From: Candidatus Methylomirabilota bacterium
GTDB lineage: Bacteria > Methylomirabilota > Methylomirabilia > Methylomirabilales > JACPAU01
Reading direction: 5' to 3'
Length of the DNA stretch: 6,180 nucleotides
Assembly (NCBI GenBank): GCA_016180705.1
Contig: JACPAU010000240.1
Location: 1 to 6,180 of the forward strand
Shown here: in pieces, positions 1-5,997 of the stretch
Layout of the letters: each line of letters opens with the position of its first letter
Numbering within the stretch: position 1 is the first letter of the stretch
Notes under the pieces: model-generated
Seen by the model: the letters and a program-made list of their open reading frames with translations, nothing else
Database searches by the model: none
Told to the model about the DNA's origin: nothing
Position numbers and translations under genes: made by a program

Positions 1-219
1 ACGGTCCGCCAGCGGGTGACGATCCAGCAGGGGATCCCGGTGGAGAAGGCCCGGGAGATCGTCAAGCGGGTGAAAGGCAGCGGCCTGAAGGTGCAGGCCC
101 AGATCCGGGAGGACGAGGTCCGCGTCTCCGGCAAGAGCCGGGACGACCTGCAGGCCGTCATGCGGGCGCTGCGGGAGGAGGATCTCGGGATCGAACTGCA
201 GTTCACCAACTACCGATGA
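1..219 (+). CDS. yajQ: YajQ-family nucleotide-binding protein, C-terminal part (5' end outside window)
   Basis: The open frame enters at base 1 and ends at TGA 217-219, giving the last 72 residues of a protein family usually about 160 residues long. The stretch from [20 protein letters not shown] through [19 protein letters not shown] to the ending LQFTNYR matches the C-terminal signature of YajQ (UPF0234/DUF520). Family knowledge: YajQ folds as two ferredoxin-like domains, binds nucleotides, and in Xanthomonas a member is a c-di-GMP receptor acting with a transcription factor. Here only the second domain is visible, so the ligand site cannot be checked. The in-frame GTG at 16 is internal, not the start. 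The kinase gene follows after 16 bp, so the two may be co-transcribed. The family call is confident; c-di-GMP binding by this copy is inference. Confidence 0.93.
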   Translation, partial: TVRQRVTIQQGIPVEKAREIVKRVKGSGLKVQAQIREDEVRVSGKSRDDLQAVMRALREEDLGIELQFTNYR

Positions 220-235
220 GGCCGGGACCGACGGC

Positions 236-1192
236 ATGACCGACACCCTCCAAACCCTGGTCCAGGCCTTCGACCGGATGGCCGCGACCTACGAGCTGAT
301 GGCCCGCCGCCTCGGGGGCCAGATCGAGCAGCTGGAGGCGGAGCGCACCGCGCTGCGGGCTCACCTCGCGGACCTCAGCCAGCAGCAAATCACCCTCCTC
401 CGCTCCAACCAGGATCTCGCCCGGCTCACCGCCGACCTCTCCGGCCAGGTGACCTCCCTCACGCACCGGGCGGAGGAGATCCGGCGCCAGGACCAGCTCA
501 AGTCGGAGCTGTTGGCCACTGTCTCCCACGAGCTGCGGACGCCGCTGACCTCCATCAAGGGGGCGCTCTCCGTCCTGCTCGCGGAGGACCCCCCGAGCCC
601 GGAGGTCCGGAGCGAGTTTTTGGGCATCGCCCACCAGAACGTGGAGCGGGTGATGCGCCTGATCGGGAACTTCCTGAACCTGGCCCGCATCGAGGCGGGG
701 GAGATCGGGGTCGTCCCCCGCCCCCTGGACCTTGTAGAGGTGCTGAGGGGCGTGCTGGCCCGGATGCGCGGGCCCGCGGCCGAACGGCGGGTCAGCCTCG
801 AGCTGGAAGCCCCCGCGGGACCGCTCCCCCTGACCGGGGACCCCGAGATGCTGGAGAGCGTGTTCTCGAACCTGCTCGACAACGCCGTGAAGTTCTCCCC
901 CGAGGGGGCGCTGGTCACCGTGCGGGTCGAGGCGACTCCCCAGGCGGTCACGGTGCACGTCCGCGACCGGGGGCCCGGGATCCCGCCGGAGGAGGCCCCC
1001 CGGGTCTTCGAGCGCTTCTTCCGCGGGACGCCGGCGACGAACCGCCGGGTCCCGGGGACCGGCCTCGGGCTGCACATCTCCAAGGTCATCGTGGAGGCCC
1101 ATGGGGGACGGATCGGGGTGGAGAGCCGGATCGGGGAGGGGAGCACGTTCACCGTCACCCTGCCGCGGGGCGGGCCGGCTCCCGCGCCCTAA
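236..1192 (+). CDS. Soluble sensor histidine kinase with N-terminal coiled coil
   Basis: A 318-residue HisKA/HATPase_c kinase expected to autophosphorylate on histidine and pass phosphate to a receiver aspartate. Residues 1-90 are charged and heptad-like, probably a coiled coil, with no membrane segment, PAS or GAF domain visible. The H-box (ATVSHELRTPLTS, H98) opens the dimerisation domain. The ATP-binding domain shows the N-box SNLLDNAVKFS (N216), G1 box DRGPGIP (244-250), F-box FERFFRG (258-264) and G2 box GTGLGLH (274-280), all intact. It is therefore probably cytoplasmic and may sense through a partner protein. The ATG at 236 follows a weak GGGA Shine-Dalgarno (225-228). Likely targets are the two receiver proteins downstream. 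Its TAA stop lies inside the left end of the repeat at 1189-1287. The class is certain; signal and partner are unknown. Confidence 0.93.
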   Translation: MTDTLQTLVQAFDRMAATYELMARRLGGQIEQLEAERTALRAHLADLSQQQITLLRSNQDLARLTADLSGQVTSLTHRAEEIRRQDQLKSELLATVSHELRTPLTSIKGALSVLLAEDPPSPEVRSEFLGIAHQNVERVMRLIGNFLNLARIEAGEIGVVPRPLDLVEVLRGVLARMRGPAAERRVSLELEAPAGPLPLTGDPEMLESVFSNLLDNAVKFSPEGALVTVRVEATPQAVTVHVRDRGPGIPPEEAPRVFERFFRGTPATNRRVPGTGLGLHISKVIVEAHGGRIGVESRIGEGSTFTVTLPRGGPAPAP

Positions 1193-1287
1193 TACAAACG
1201 ACAGCACGAACGTGACAACGTCCGGGTCCTGTCGCCTTCCGGCGCCACCCGGACTCTGAGTCACACAAGGCATGTCGTTCGTATTAG
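1189..1287. repeat. 99-bp palindromic repeat element, copy 1 (MITE-like)
   Basis: The ends are near-perfect inverted repeats: CTAATACAAACGACA (1189-1203) and TGTCGTTCGTATTAG (1273-1287), complementary at 14 of 15 positions. Nested inside are GTGAC (1212-1216) with GTCAC (1260-1264), GTCCGGGT (1220-1227) with ACCCGGAC (1247-1254), and CGCC (1233-1236) with GGCG (1241-1244) around a TTCC loop, so the whole unit can fold as one long hairpin. A related copy starts at 5994. The arms match at 42 of 48 bases on the left and 29 of 30 on the right. The left end supplies the TAA stop of the kinase gene. No protein is encoded. The structure resembles a non-autonomous miniature transposon or REP-like element; a bidirectional terminator role is possible but there is no T-tract. 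No known family is recognised. Confidence 0.8.
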
Positions 1288-1333
1288 GGACTGGGGGGAG
1301 CGGGGCGGGCCGGCCCCGGCGCGCACTTTTCGC

Positions 1334-1363
1334 TTCCGGGCACCGCGCCGCATCGGGTATACT
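1334..1363 (+). promoter_or_regulatory. Candidate sigma70-type promoter for the receiver gene
   Basis: TATACT at 1358-1363 matches five of six bases of the -10 consensus and stands out in a very GC-rich stretch. The best -35 at an acceptable distance is TTCCGG (1334-1339, 18-bp spacer), which is poor, so the promoter may need an activator. Transcription would start near 1370, leaving a leader of about 20 nt before the ATG at 1391. It lies just downstream of repeat copy 1, so the receiver gene may be transcribed separately from the kinase gene. The call rests on the -10 only. Confidence 0.45.
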
Positions 1364-1390
1364 CGCGCGGATTCCGGGGGGGAGACGGCG

Positions 1391-1804
1391 ATGCCGGTGG
1401 TGCTCCTGGCCGAGGATGAGCCGGACATTGTCCGGCTGGTAACCTACATCCTGCGTCGGGACGGCTTCCTGGTCCGCACGGCGACCACGGGGCAGGAGGC
1501 GGTGGAGGCGGCCCGCCAGGGAGAGGTGGACCTGATCCTGCTCGACATCATGCTCCCGGAGCTGAACGGCTACGGCGTCTGCGCGGCCCTCCGCGAGGAC
1601 CCGCTGACCCGTGGCATCCCCATCGTGGTCATGAGCGCCCGCGCCCAGGCCAAGGAGGTCGCACGGGGGCTCGCGGCCGGCGCGGTCTCCTACATCACGA
1701 AGCCCTTCGAGCCGGCGCAGCTGGGGGAGCAGATTCGGGCGGCATTGGCCGCCGCCGCGGCCGGGAGGGCGCAGGGTGGAGCGGGGGAGGACCTGCATCG
1801 TTGA
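1391..1804 (+). CDS. Single-domain response regulator (CheY-like receiver)
   Basis: A 137-residue protein that is essentially one receiver domain. The acidic pocket is ED at residues 8-9, the phosphoacceptor is D52 in LILLDIMLP, the switch serine is S82 in VVMSA, and the conserved lysine is K104 in YITKPF. The usual AGADDY before the lysine motif is AGAVSY here, a mild departure. After about residue 122 there is only a short Ala/Gly-rich tail and no output domain, so it probably acts by protein contact or as a phosphotransfer intermediate. The start is well supported by GGAG (1381-1384), 6 nt before the ATG. It lies between a kinase and a receiver-cyclase and is the nearest likely partner of that kinase. 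The family call is secure; the pathway is inferred from position. Confidence 0.92.
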   Translation: MPVVLLAEDEPDIVRLVTYILRRDGFLVRTATTGQEAVEAARQGEVDLILLDIMLPELNGYGVCAALREDPLTRGIPIVVMSARAQAKEVARGLAAGAVSYITKPFEPAQLGEQIRAALAAAAAGRAQGGAGEDLHR

Positions 1805-2047
1805 CCGGCACGCCCTCCGCGTGGCTGCCCTCCTCGCGCCGCGCCGCGCCCACCCTGCCGTTCGCCCCCCGGCCCGCGCGCTGACCGCGCGGGCGCCGGC
1901 CCCCCGCCGGAGCGATCCCGTCCCGCTCGCGGTCCTTCCCTGTCTCGCGATCACCCCCCGCCCCGCCACTCCGATCGTGAGCCTGCTCCCCCGGGAGCCG
2001 TCGGCGGTGCCCGCGAAAGGGGCCGGGCCCGGGGCCCGGGCGCGCCC
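1805..2047. other. GC-rich spacer with stable hairpins, no convincing gene
   Basis: This 243-bp gap contains a perfect 9-bp stem (1872-1880 with 1886-1894, loop CTGAC), a second hairpin (CCGGC 1896-1900 with GCCGG 1906-1910), and a 7-bp all-GC hairpin (2023-2029 with 2033-2039) ending 8 nt before the next start codon. None is followed by a T-tract, so they are not classical intrinsic terminators. They could still slow transcription after the receiver gene or hide the cyclase start. A 91-codon open frame (1776-2051) crosses the gap but is nearly all Pro/Ala/Arg and looks non-coding. Confidence 0.5.
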
Positions 2048-4021
2048 ATGACGGCAGAACGCGACGAGGCCAGGCGCGCCCCCGCCGAGACCCCCGCCAT
2101 CCTGGTGGTGGACGACGAGCCGGGGATCATCCGGATGCTGCAGGTAACGCTCCAGCGCCGGGGCTTCGGCGTCCTCACCGCCACGTCGGGCCGGGAGGCG
2201 CTGGAGGTCGTGGGGCGGGAGCCGGTGGACCTGGTCCTCCTCGACATCATGATGCCGGGCCTGGACGGGCTCGAGGTGACCCGCGCCCTGAAGGCCCGCT
2301 CCGGCGGGGAGCGGATCCCCGTGATCATCCTCACGGCGAAGGACACGGTCCGGGACAAGGTCGCCGGGCTCGAGGTCGGGGCCGACGACTACATGACCAA
2401 GCCCTTCAACGGGGAGGAGCTGGTCGCCCGGATCCGGGTCCAGCTGCGGTTGGCCGCGATGGACCGGGCGATGCGCCGGCAGAACCGCGAGCTGGCCAGC
2501 AGGAACGCCGTCGCCGTCGCCGTCGGCCGGTCGCTGAACGTCGGGGAGATCCTGGGGGCGACGCTGGAGCAGATGGCCGAGGTGGAGGGGGTGGGGGCGG
2601 GCGGGATCCTGGTGTGGGAGCCGGAGCGCGGCGTCCTCGCCCTGGCGGTGGAGCGCGGGCTCCCGGCTCCCCTGCGGGCCGCCTGGCACGAGCAGCCGCT
2701 CGGCAGTTCGCCCTGGGCCACCGTCTTCCGGGAGCCGGGGGCCGGCCTCCTGGAGGAGCTGGCCGCCGCCCCCGACCCGGCCCTGCGGGCCGCGGGCGGG
2801 GAGGCCTACGGCAACCACGCGTGCGTCGCGCTCACCGCGAAGGGACGCACGCTGGGCCTCATGCACCTCCTCTCCCGGCCGGCCCAGCGGTTCGGGGCCG
2901 AGGACATGCGGTTCTTCGCCGCCATCGGGCAACAGGTGGGAATGGCGCTGGAGAACGCCCACCTGTACCACCACACAGAACAGCAGGTCTCCCAGATGCG
3001 GGCCCTCTACGAGGTCTCGTCCTCCATCACCTCGACGCTCGACCTGCAGGAGGTCCTCCGGGCGCTCATCGAGCGGCTGCTCGACCTGCTGAAGGTGGAC
3101 CGGTGCGTGGTCACCCTGTCGGACGTGACCGGGACGGCCGGCGAGGTCGTGATGGGCTACGACGGCTCCAAACCGATGCCCTGGATCCACGGCATCCAGA
3201 TCACGCTCGACCGCCACCCCGAGGTGCGCCGGGCCCTGGAGACGAAGAAGGCCCTGGTCATCCCCGAGGCCCTCCAGGAGCCGCTGCTCGGGGCGGTCCG
3301 CACCCTCCTGGTGCCGCTGCAGATCCGCTCGATGCTGGTCATCCCCCTCCTGACCAAGGACAAGGCCCTGGGGGTCATCGCGCTCAGCAGCCTGCGGGAG
3401 GCCCGGCACTTCACGCCGGGCGACGTGGAGTTCTGCCAGATCCTGGCGAACCAGGCCGCCATCGCCATCGAGAACTCCCGCCTCTTCGCCGAGACCAAGC
3501 GGCTCGCCAGCACGGACGAGCTGACGGGCCTCTTCAACCACCGGCAGTTCTACCTCCTGCTGGGGCAGGAAGTGCGCCGCGCCCTCCGCTACGGCCGCCA
3601 GCTCTCCCTCATCCTGCTCGACATCGACTACTTCAAAGCCTACAACGACCGCCACGGGCATCTGGCGGGCGACGAGGCGCTGCGCCAGATCGCCCGCGTG
3701 CTGAAGACCAAGTCCCGGGACGTGGACATGGTGGCCCGGTACGGGGGGGAGGAGTTCACCATCATCCTCCCGGAAACGGAGCTCTCGCAGGCGGCGGTGC
3801 AGGCCGAGCGGCTCCGGGTGGCGGTGGAGACCCATCGGTTCGGCCTGGCGGCCGAGGGGTACCTGACCGTCAGCCTGGGGGCGGCGACGCTCCTCGAGGG
3901 CATGGACCGGCCGGAGCAGCTGGTGCACCGGGCCGACCAGGCCCTCTACGAAGCGAAGGCGGGCGGGCGGAATCGCGTCTGCCTGGCTCCGGCGCGCGCC
4001 GAGGCCCCGGAGGCGTCCTAG
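2048..4021 (+). CDS. REC-GAF-GAF-GGDEF diguanylate cyclase
   Basis: A 657-residue response regulator predicted to make c-di-GMP from two GTP. Residues 16-135 form a receiver domain with pocket D22/D23, phosphoacceptor D66, T96 and K118. Residues about 150-305 and 315-480 look like two GAF domains, each ending in the typical ALENAHLY / AIENSRLF helix that leads into a linker. Residues 485-648 are the GGDEF domain, opening with DELTGLFNHRQF. Metal ligand D525 (LDIDYFK), substrate residues N533 and D542, and the active loop GGEEF (566-570) are intact. RDVD (557-560), five residues before the loop, is the inhibitory I-site, so product feedback is expected. No EAL domain and no membrane segment are seen. 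The start is the first ATG before the receiver, but no Shine-Dalgarno is visible. GAF ligands are unknown. Confidence 0.94.
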   Translation: MTAERDEARRAPAETPAILVVDDEPGIIRMLQVTLQRRGFGVLTATSGREALEVVGREPVDLVLLDIMMPGLDGLEVTRALKARSGGERIPVIILTAKDTVRDKVAGLEVGADDYMTKPFNGEELVARIRVQLRLAAMDRAMRRQNRELASRNAVAVAVGRSLNVGEILGATLEQMAEVEGVGAGGILVWEPERGVLALAVERGLPAPLRAAWHEQPLGSSPWATVFREPGAGLLEELAAAPDPALRAAGGEAYGNHACVALTAKGRTLGLMHLLSRPAQRFGAEDMRFFAAIGQQVGMALENAHLYHHTEQQVSQMRALYEVSSSITSTLDLQEVLRALIERLLDLLKVDRCVVTLSDVTGTAGEVVMGYDGSKPMPWIHGIQITLDRHPEVRRALETKKALVIPEALQEPLLGAVRTLLVPLQIRSMLVIPLLTKDKALGVIALSSLREARHFTPGDVEFCQILANQAAIAIENSRLFAETKRLASTDELTGLFNHRQFYLLLGQEVRRALRYGRQLSLILLDIDYFKAYNDRHGHLAGDEALRQIARVLKTKSRDVDMVARYGGEEFTIILPETELSQAAVQAERLRVAVETHRFGLAAEGYLTVSLGAATLLEGMDRPEQLVHRADQALYEAKAGGRNRVCLAPARAEAPEAS

Positions 4022-4127
4022 TGCCGGGCCAACTCACGTCGCCTGACGTCGTTCTCCGACCCCGCTTCGCGGGGTGCCCGCGGCGGTCCGGAGCGTACCA
4101 GGAGCGTACGCCTCCGGCCGCCCTCCT

Positions 4128-4213
4128 GCCGCCGCCCGCCGGGGTGAGCCGCGACGCAGCCCTGTCTGGGTATCGGGCGGAGGAGCGGCTCGCCCCGGGC
4201 AGAGGGCGGCGGC
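4128..4213. other. Long intergenic hairpin upstream of pgpA
   Basis: GCCGCCGCCC (4128-4137) pairs perfectly with GGGCGGCGGC (4204-4213). GGGGTGAGCCGC (4141-4152) pairs with GCGGCTCGCCCC (4185-4196) over 12 positions with a single T-G wobble. GCC (4138-4140) can join them by pairing with 4198-4200. This gives a stem of about 25 pairs with an apical region of 32 nt. It ends about 25 bp before the pgpA Shine-Dalgarno, so it could act as an mRNA processing or attenuation structure between cyclase and pgpA. No known riboswitch is recognised. Confidence 0.5.
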
Positions 4214-4237
4214 TCTGAGTATTGTCCACAATTCGCC

Positions 4238-4242
4238 GGAGG
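4238..4242 (+). promoter_or_regulatory. Shine-Dalgarno GGAGG deciding the pgpA start
   Basis: GGAGG lies 10 nt before the GTG at 4253 and is the only good ribosome-binding site in the vicinity. It supports the GTG start, from which the reading frame gives a complete PgpA N-terminus. The same GGAGG occurs as part of the 15-bp repeat at the end of the cyclase gene. Confidence 0.65.
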
Positions 4243-4252
4243 CGTCCTAGGG

Positions 4253-4741
4253 GTGTGGGCGGGCCGGCCCCCGGCCGATCGCTTCCTCCTCCTGGTGCTC
4301 ACGGCGGGCGGCCTCGGGACCGTCCCGGTCGCCCCCGGGACCGCCGGAAGCCTCCTGGCCCTCCTGCTCGCCTGGGGCCTCGCCGCCTGGGGACCGGCCG
4401 CGATGCTCCTCGCGGCGCTCGCCTGTGCCGGGCTGACGGCGCTCTTCGGGGGGCGGGCCGAGGCGCTGCTCGGGCAGCGGGATCCCCCGGCCGTCGTCCT
4501 CGACGAGGTGGCGGGGATGCTCCTCGCGATGGTCGCGCTCCCCCGGCACTGGACGGTCGCCGTGGCCGCCTTCGCCTGCTTCCGCCTCCTGGATATTTGG
4601 AAACCCCTGGGGATCCGTCGGGCGGAGGCGCTGCCCGGCGGGGTCGGCATCCTGGCGGACGACCTGCTGGCGGGGCTCTACACCAACCTGCTGCTGCAGG
4701 CCATCACCCACCTGCTGGCGGGGCGCGCTCCACTGCCATGA
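4253..4741 (+). CDS. pgpA: Phosphatidylglycerophosphatase A
   Basis: This 162-residue protein should remove phosphate from phosphatidylglycerophosphate to give phosphatidylglycerol at the inner membrane. Family motifs are visible in order: GLGTVPVAPGTAGS (20-33), the acidic VVLDEVAGM (81-89, D84/E85), RLLDIWKP (111-118), and LPGGVGILADDLLAGLYTN (127-145, D136/D137). Hydrophobic membrane stretches lie at about 11-20, 31-62, 86-97 and 101-114. Length is normal for the family. The start is GTG with GGAGG upstream; the first ten residues are short and polar as expected. Its TGA (4739-4741) overlaps the cinA ATG, so translation of the two is probably coupled. The upstream spacer appears to have separated it from the cyclase gene. 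The assignment is strong; catalysis is inferred from the family. Confidence 0.93.
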   Translation: MWAGRPPADRFLLLVLTAGGLGTVPVAPGTAGSLLALLLAWGLAAWGPAAMLLAALACAGLTALFGGRAEALLGQRDPPAVVLDEVAGMLLAMVALPRHWTVAVAAFACFRLLDIWKPLGIRRAEALPGGVGILADDLLAGLYTNLLLQAITHLLAGRAPLP

Positions 4742-5997
4742 ACGCCGAGATCCTGACGGTGGGCACGGAGCTCCTCCTCGGGCAGATCGTGGACACGAAC
4801 GCCGCCTTCGTCGCCGAGCGGCTGGCGGAGGCCGGGATCGACGTCTACTGCAAGACGACCGTGGGGGACAACGCGGCCCGGATAGAGGCGGCGCTCCGGC
4901 AGGCGCTCGGGCGGGCCCAGGTGGTCCTCTGCACCGGCGGGTTGGGGCCGACGGAGGATGACCTGACCCGGGACGTGGTGGCGGCCGTGACGGGGCGCCC
5001 TCTCCGCTTGGACCCGGCGGTCCTGGCCCAGATCCAGGCGCGCTTCGCCCGCCGCGGGATCCCCATGCCCAAGAGCAACGAGCGGCAGGCGCAGGTCCCG
5101 GAGGGAGCCGAGGTGCTGGAGAACCCCCGGGGGACCGCCCCGGGTCTTCTCCTGCGCCTCCCGCCCGACCGGACCGTGATCCTCGTCCCCGGCGTGCCGG
5201 CCGAGATGCGGCCGATGGTCACCGAGATGGTCCTCCCCCGCCTCCGCGAGGCCTACGGCCTGCGGGGCCGGATCCGCTCCCGGGTGCTGCGGACGGTCGG
5301 CGTGAGCGAGTCCCGGGTGAACGAACTGCTGGGGGACCTCTGGGAGGAGCGGAATCCCACGATCGCCCTGCTGGCCCGCTCGGGGGAGATCCACGTCCGG
5401 ATCACGGCCAAGGCGGAGACCGAGGAGGAGCTGGCGCGCCTCCTGGACGCGCGGGAGGCGCAGGTGCGGGAGCGGCTGGGGGACATCCTCTTCGGCCGGG
5501 ACGAGGAGGGCCTGGAGGTGGTGGTGGGCCGCCTGCTCACCGAGCGCGGCCTCACGCTGGCGGTGGCCGAGTCCTGCACCGGTGGGCTCCTCGCCCATCG
5601 GATCACGAACGTCCCGGGCTCCTCCGCCTACTTCGAGCGGGGCGCCGTCACCTACAGCAACCGGGCGAAGACGGCCCTCCTCGGGGTCCCGGACGAGCTC
5701 ATCGCGGCCAAGGGGGCGGTCAGCGCGGAGGTGGCGGCCGCCATGGCGGAGGGGATGCGCGAGAGGGCCGGGACGGACCTGGCCGTGGCCGTCACCGGCA
5801 TCGCCGGGCCCGGGGGCGGAACGGCGGAGAAGCCGGTCGGCCTCACCTACGTCGCCCTCGCCCACGCGAGCGGGGTGGAGGCCCACGAGTTCCGGTTCTT
5901 CACCGACCGCGACCTGAACAAGCAGCGGGCCGCCCAGACCGCCCTCGATCTGGTCCGGCGCCACCTGCTCGGGCTCCCGCCTCCATCGCTCCGCTAA
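4738..5997 (+). CDS. cinA: CinA-family protein: MoCF-like domain plus nicotinamide-nucleotide amidase
   Basis: At 419 residues this is a full-length two-domain CinA. Residues 1-170 are the MoaB/Mog-like domain with ILTVGTELLLGQIVDTNA (5-22), CTGGLGPTEDDLTRD (65-79) and the PGVPAEM loop (151-157); family members hydrolyse ADP-ribose-type nucleotides. A linker (175-255) leads to the PncC domain with AESCTGGLLA (277-286, S279), GAVTYSN (302-308, Y306) and AVTGIAGPGGGT (351-362), which deamidates NMN to nicotinate mononucleotide for NAD salvage. ATG 4738 overlaps the pgpA TGA as ATGA, and a homologous N-terminus begins there. The frame is open further upstream to 4222, but that part is a shadow of pgpA. 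No strong Shine-Dalgarno is seen, consistent with coupling. Its TAA stop is contributed by repeat copy 2. Confidence 0.95.
   Translation: MNAEILTVGTELLLGQIVDTNAAFVAERLAEAGIDVYCKTTVGDNAARIEAALRQALGRAQVVLCTGGLGPTEDDLTRDVVAAVTGRPLRLDPAVLAQIQARFARRGIPMPKSNERQAQVPEGAEVLENPRGTAPGLLLRLPPDRTVILVPGVPAEMRPMVTEMVLPRLREAYGLRGRIRSRVLRTVGVSESRVNELLGDLWEERNPTIALLARSGEIHVRITAKAETEEELARLLDAREAQVRERLGDILFGRDEEGLEVVVGRLLTERGLTLAVAESCTGGLLAHRITNVPGSSAYFERGAVTYSNRAKTALLGVPDELIAAKGAVSAEVAAAMAEGMRERAGTDLAVAVTGIAGPGGGTAEKPVGLTYVALAHASGVEAHEFRFFTDRDLNKQRAAQTALDLVRRHLLGLPPPSLR

Larger units (their letters stand above)
4007..4250. mobile_element. Putative small insertion bounded by 15-bp direct repeats
   Basis: CCGGAGGCGTCCTAG occurs at 4007-4021, ending in the cyclase stop codon, and again at 4236-4250, covering the pgpA Shine-Dalgarno. 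The two copies are identical over 15 bases and differ immediately outside. Between them lie 214 bp with no gene but several hairpins: ACCCCGC/GCGGGGT (4059-4075, TTC loop), a bulged 11-bp stem (4088-4098 with 4106-4117, one extra C), a long stem at 4128-4213, and ATTGT/ACAAT (4221-4232). Collapsing to one repeat would put the pgpA GTG two bases after the cyclase stop. That fits an insertion with target duplication into a compact operon. No terminal inverted repeats or transposase are seen, so recombination or duplication of the junction is an alternative. Confidence 0.45.

Noticed and set aside
1872..1894. 9-pair hairpin as an intrinsic terminator of the receiver gene
   Set aside because: The stem is strong but followed by more G/C with no T-tract on either strand, so a terminator call is not supported.
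1776..2051. 91-codon frame between receiver and cyclase genes ending in an ATGA overlap with the cyclase start
   Set aside because: Tempting as a coupled small gene, but it has no Shine-Dalgarno, starts inside the receiver gene, and its second codon positions are nearly all G or C, unlike the real genes. Ribosome profiling could overturn this.
203..3928. 1241-codon open frame on the minus strand antisense to the kinase and cyclase genes
   Set aside because: It mirrors + strand genes with clear homology, has Pro/Arg/Gly-rich low-complexity sequence, and crosses intergenic regions. Long antisense frames are common where third positions are almost all G or C.
2614..4218. 534-codon + strand frame within the cyclase gene running into the spacer
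   Set aside because: Out-of-frame shadow of the GGDEF protein, dominated by Gly, Pro, Arg and Ala, with no family match.
4220..4225. TATTGT as a -10 box for pgpA-cinA
   Set aside because: Only four of six consensus bases, no -35 at a usable distance, and it lies within the small inverted repeat ATTGT/ACAAT. It is not enough to call a promoter.
4222..4737. N-terminal extension of the cinA frame back to 4222
   Set aside because: It overlaps pgpA in another frame and has low-complexity Gly/Pro/Arg sequence. CinA homology starts exactly at the ATG at 4738, and the resulting length is normal.
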